From: Hyphomonadaceae bacterium
Lineage (GTDB): Bacteria; Pseudomonadota; Alphaproteobacteria; Caulobacterales; Aquidulcibacteraceae
Direction of reading: 5' to 3'
Length of the DNA: 15,363 nt
NCBI GenBank assembly: GCA_016791325.1
Contig: JAEUMU010000004.1
Span: 1 to 15,363 of the forward strand
The stretch's first letter is position 1. Every line of letters begins with the position of its first letter. The notes beneath the pieces are model-generated. The model was not told the origin of the DNA, searched no databases, and saw only the letters and a program-made list of their open reading frames with translations. The translations under genes and the position numbers were made by a program. This document shows, piece after piece, positions 14,651 to 15,363 of this stretch.

Positions 14651-15363
14651 CTATTTGCGCCGTTTCGCCAGCGGGTGCTTGGCCTCCACCAGCGCCTTCA
14701 GCCGTCCATCCGCGACATGGGTGTAGATCTGCGTGGTGGCGATGTCAGCGTGGCCCAAGAGGGTTTGCACGGTGCGCAGATCGGCGCCGCCCTCCACAAG
14801 GTGCGTCGCGAACGCATGGCGCAGCACGTGAGGCGAAACGCGGCTTGGATCAATGCCGGCCCTCGCGGCGGCGTCTTCCAGGATTTGCCCCACGCGTCGG
14901 CGCGTAAGCTTGCCGTCTGCGGCGCTGGCGGATGGAAACAGCCAGTGCGCCGCACGTTCCCGCTGGGCTTCGCTCTTCGGCAATGCATCCGCTCGTGCGG
15001 CCAGATGCGCCGCCAGCGCCGCCAGCGCCGGGCGGCCCAACGCCACCATGCGCTCGCGCCCGCCTTTGCCTTCAATCACCATATGCGATTGGCCGTCCTT
15101 GGGCGCGGCGCGCAGCGGCAGCGCCGTCAGCTCGCTCACGCGCAGGCCCGCGCCATAAAGCAATTCGATAATGGCTTTGTCGCGCGGCGTGGCGGCTGCG
15201 TCGATCAGGTGTTCAATCTCCTGCGTTGTGAGCGTTTTCGGCAGCGTGCGCGCGCGCTTGGGCGCATCCAGACGCGCGGTGGGATCATCTTCGCGTAGCT
15301 TCTCCTGCAGAAGAAAGCGGTAGAACTGGCGCAGCGCCGAAATGCGCCGGCGTGCGGTGGCGG
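14651..15363 (-). CDS. xerD: Tyrosine recombinase XerD (5' part outside window)
   Basis: This is a site-specific tyrosine recombinase that, with XerC, resolves chromosome dimers at dif near the end of replication. About 236 residues are present. The frame stays open through the window edge, so roughly 60 N-terminal residues are missing compared with a normal 300-residue XerD. The visible core-binding end reads RRRISALRQFYRFLLQEKLR and then DDPTARLDAPKR and LPKTLTTQEI, typical of alphaproteobacterial XerD. The catalytic set is intact: Arg in GAGLRVSEL, Lys in EGKGGRERMV, HxxR in SPHVLRHAFATHL, His in LLGHADIATTQ and Tyr in IYTHV. An internal TTG at 15161-15163 is not the start. In many alphaproteobacteria xerD lies next to accA; here about 6.7 kb separates them. 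It heads the minus-strand set with DUF4870 and the channel. Confidence 0.9.
   Translation of the reverse strand, partial: ATARRRISALRQFYRFLLQEKLREDDPTARLDAPKRARTLPKTLTTQEIEHLIDAAATPRDKAIIELLYGAGLRVSELTALPLRAAPKDGQSHMVIEGKGGRERMVALGRPALAALAAHLAARADALPKSEAQRERAAHWLFPSASAADGKLTRRRVGQILEDAAARAGIDPSRVSPHVLRHAFATHLVEGGADLRTVQTLLGHADIATTQIYTHVADGRLKALVEAKHPLAKRRK

Noticed and set aside
14651..15363. Tyrosine recombinase as a sign of an integrated mobile element
   Set aside because: Sequence features match housekeeping XerD; there is no tRNA, attachment-site repeat, phage gene or composition shift nearby.

Overview
The window is a GC-rich stretch of a bacterial chromosome. It most likely comes from an alphaproteobacterium, perhaps near Caulobacterales/Hyphomonadaceae. 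The main evidence is an EipA (DUF1134) protein, an AccA with the alphaproteobacterial MRTYLDFEK-type start, and a GGAAC-N16-CGTT promoter of the EcfG general-stress-response type. The family-level placement is inference. Nearly all of the DNA is occupied by ordinary single-copy genes. I see no rRNA, tRNA, CRISPR array, insertion sequence or prophage, and no gap longer than about 210 bases between the main annotated genes.

Left part (1-5680). pheS and pheT (phenylalanyl-tRNA synthetase) overlap by one base. pheT runs head-on into a patatin-like phospholipase lipoprotein gene, and their stop codons interlock. Across a 148-base divergent region lies a DUF4142 lipoprotein gene. That region holds a perfect EcfG-type promoter facing DUF4142 and a near-match facing the phospholipase, with the two -35 boxes forming an inverted repeat. 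DUF4142 ends in a strong hairpin. Beyond it is an unlisted 32-codon ORF on the minus strand that would encode a small membrane peptide.

Middle part (5700-12450). A CitE/malyl-CoA-lyase-type gene (minus) is divergent from accA (plus, TTG start, very GC-rich leader). After accA, on the same strand and with 50-75 base gaps, come an MHS-family transporter with an unusual periplasmic insert, eipA, a secreted beta-propeller protein with an 11-proline linker, and an aldo/keto reductase. These gaps allow read-through but do not prove an operon.

Right part (12450-15363). The aldo/keto reductase meets a voltage-gated potassium-channel-type gene head-on, again with interlocked stops. That channel gene, a DUF4870 membrane protein and a 5'-truncated xerD form a tight minus-strand cluster.

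Functionally this is housekeeping (translation, fatty acid synthesis, dimer resolution) mixed with envelope proteins (two lipoproteins, EipA, the propeller protein, three membrane proteins). I found no convincing new multi-gene system. The most informative non-genic signal is the divergent stress-type promoter region at 4819-4966, and the most likely overlooked gene is the small membrane ORF at 5577-5675.
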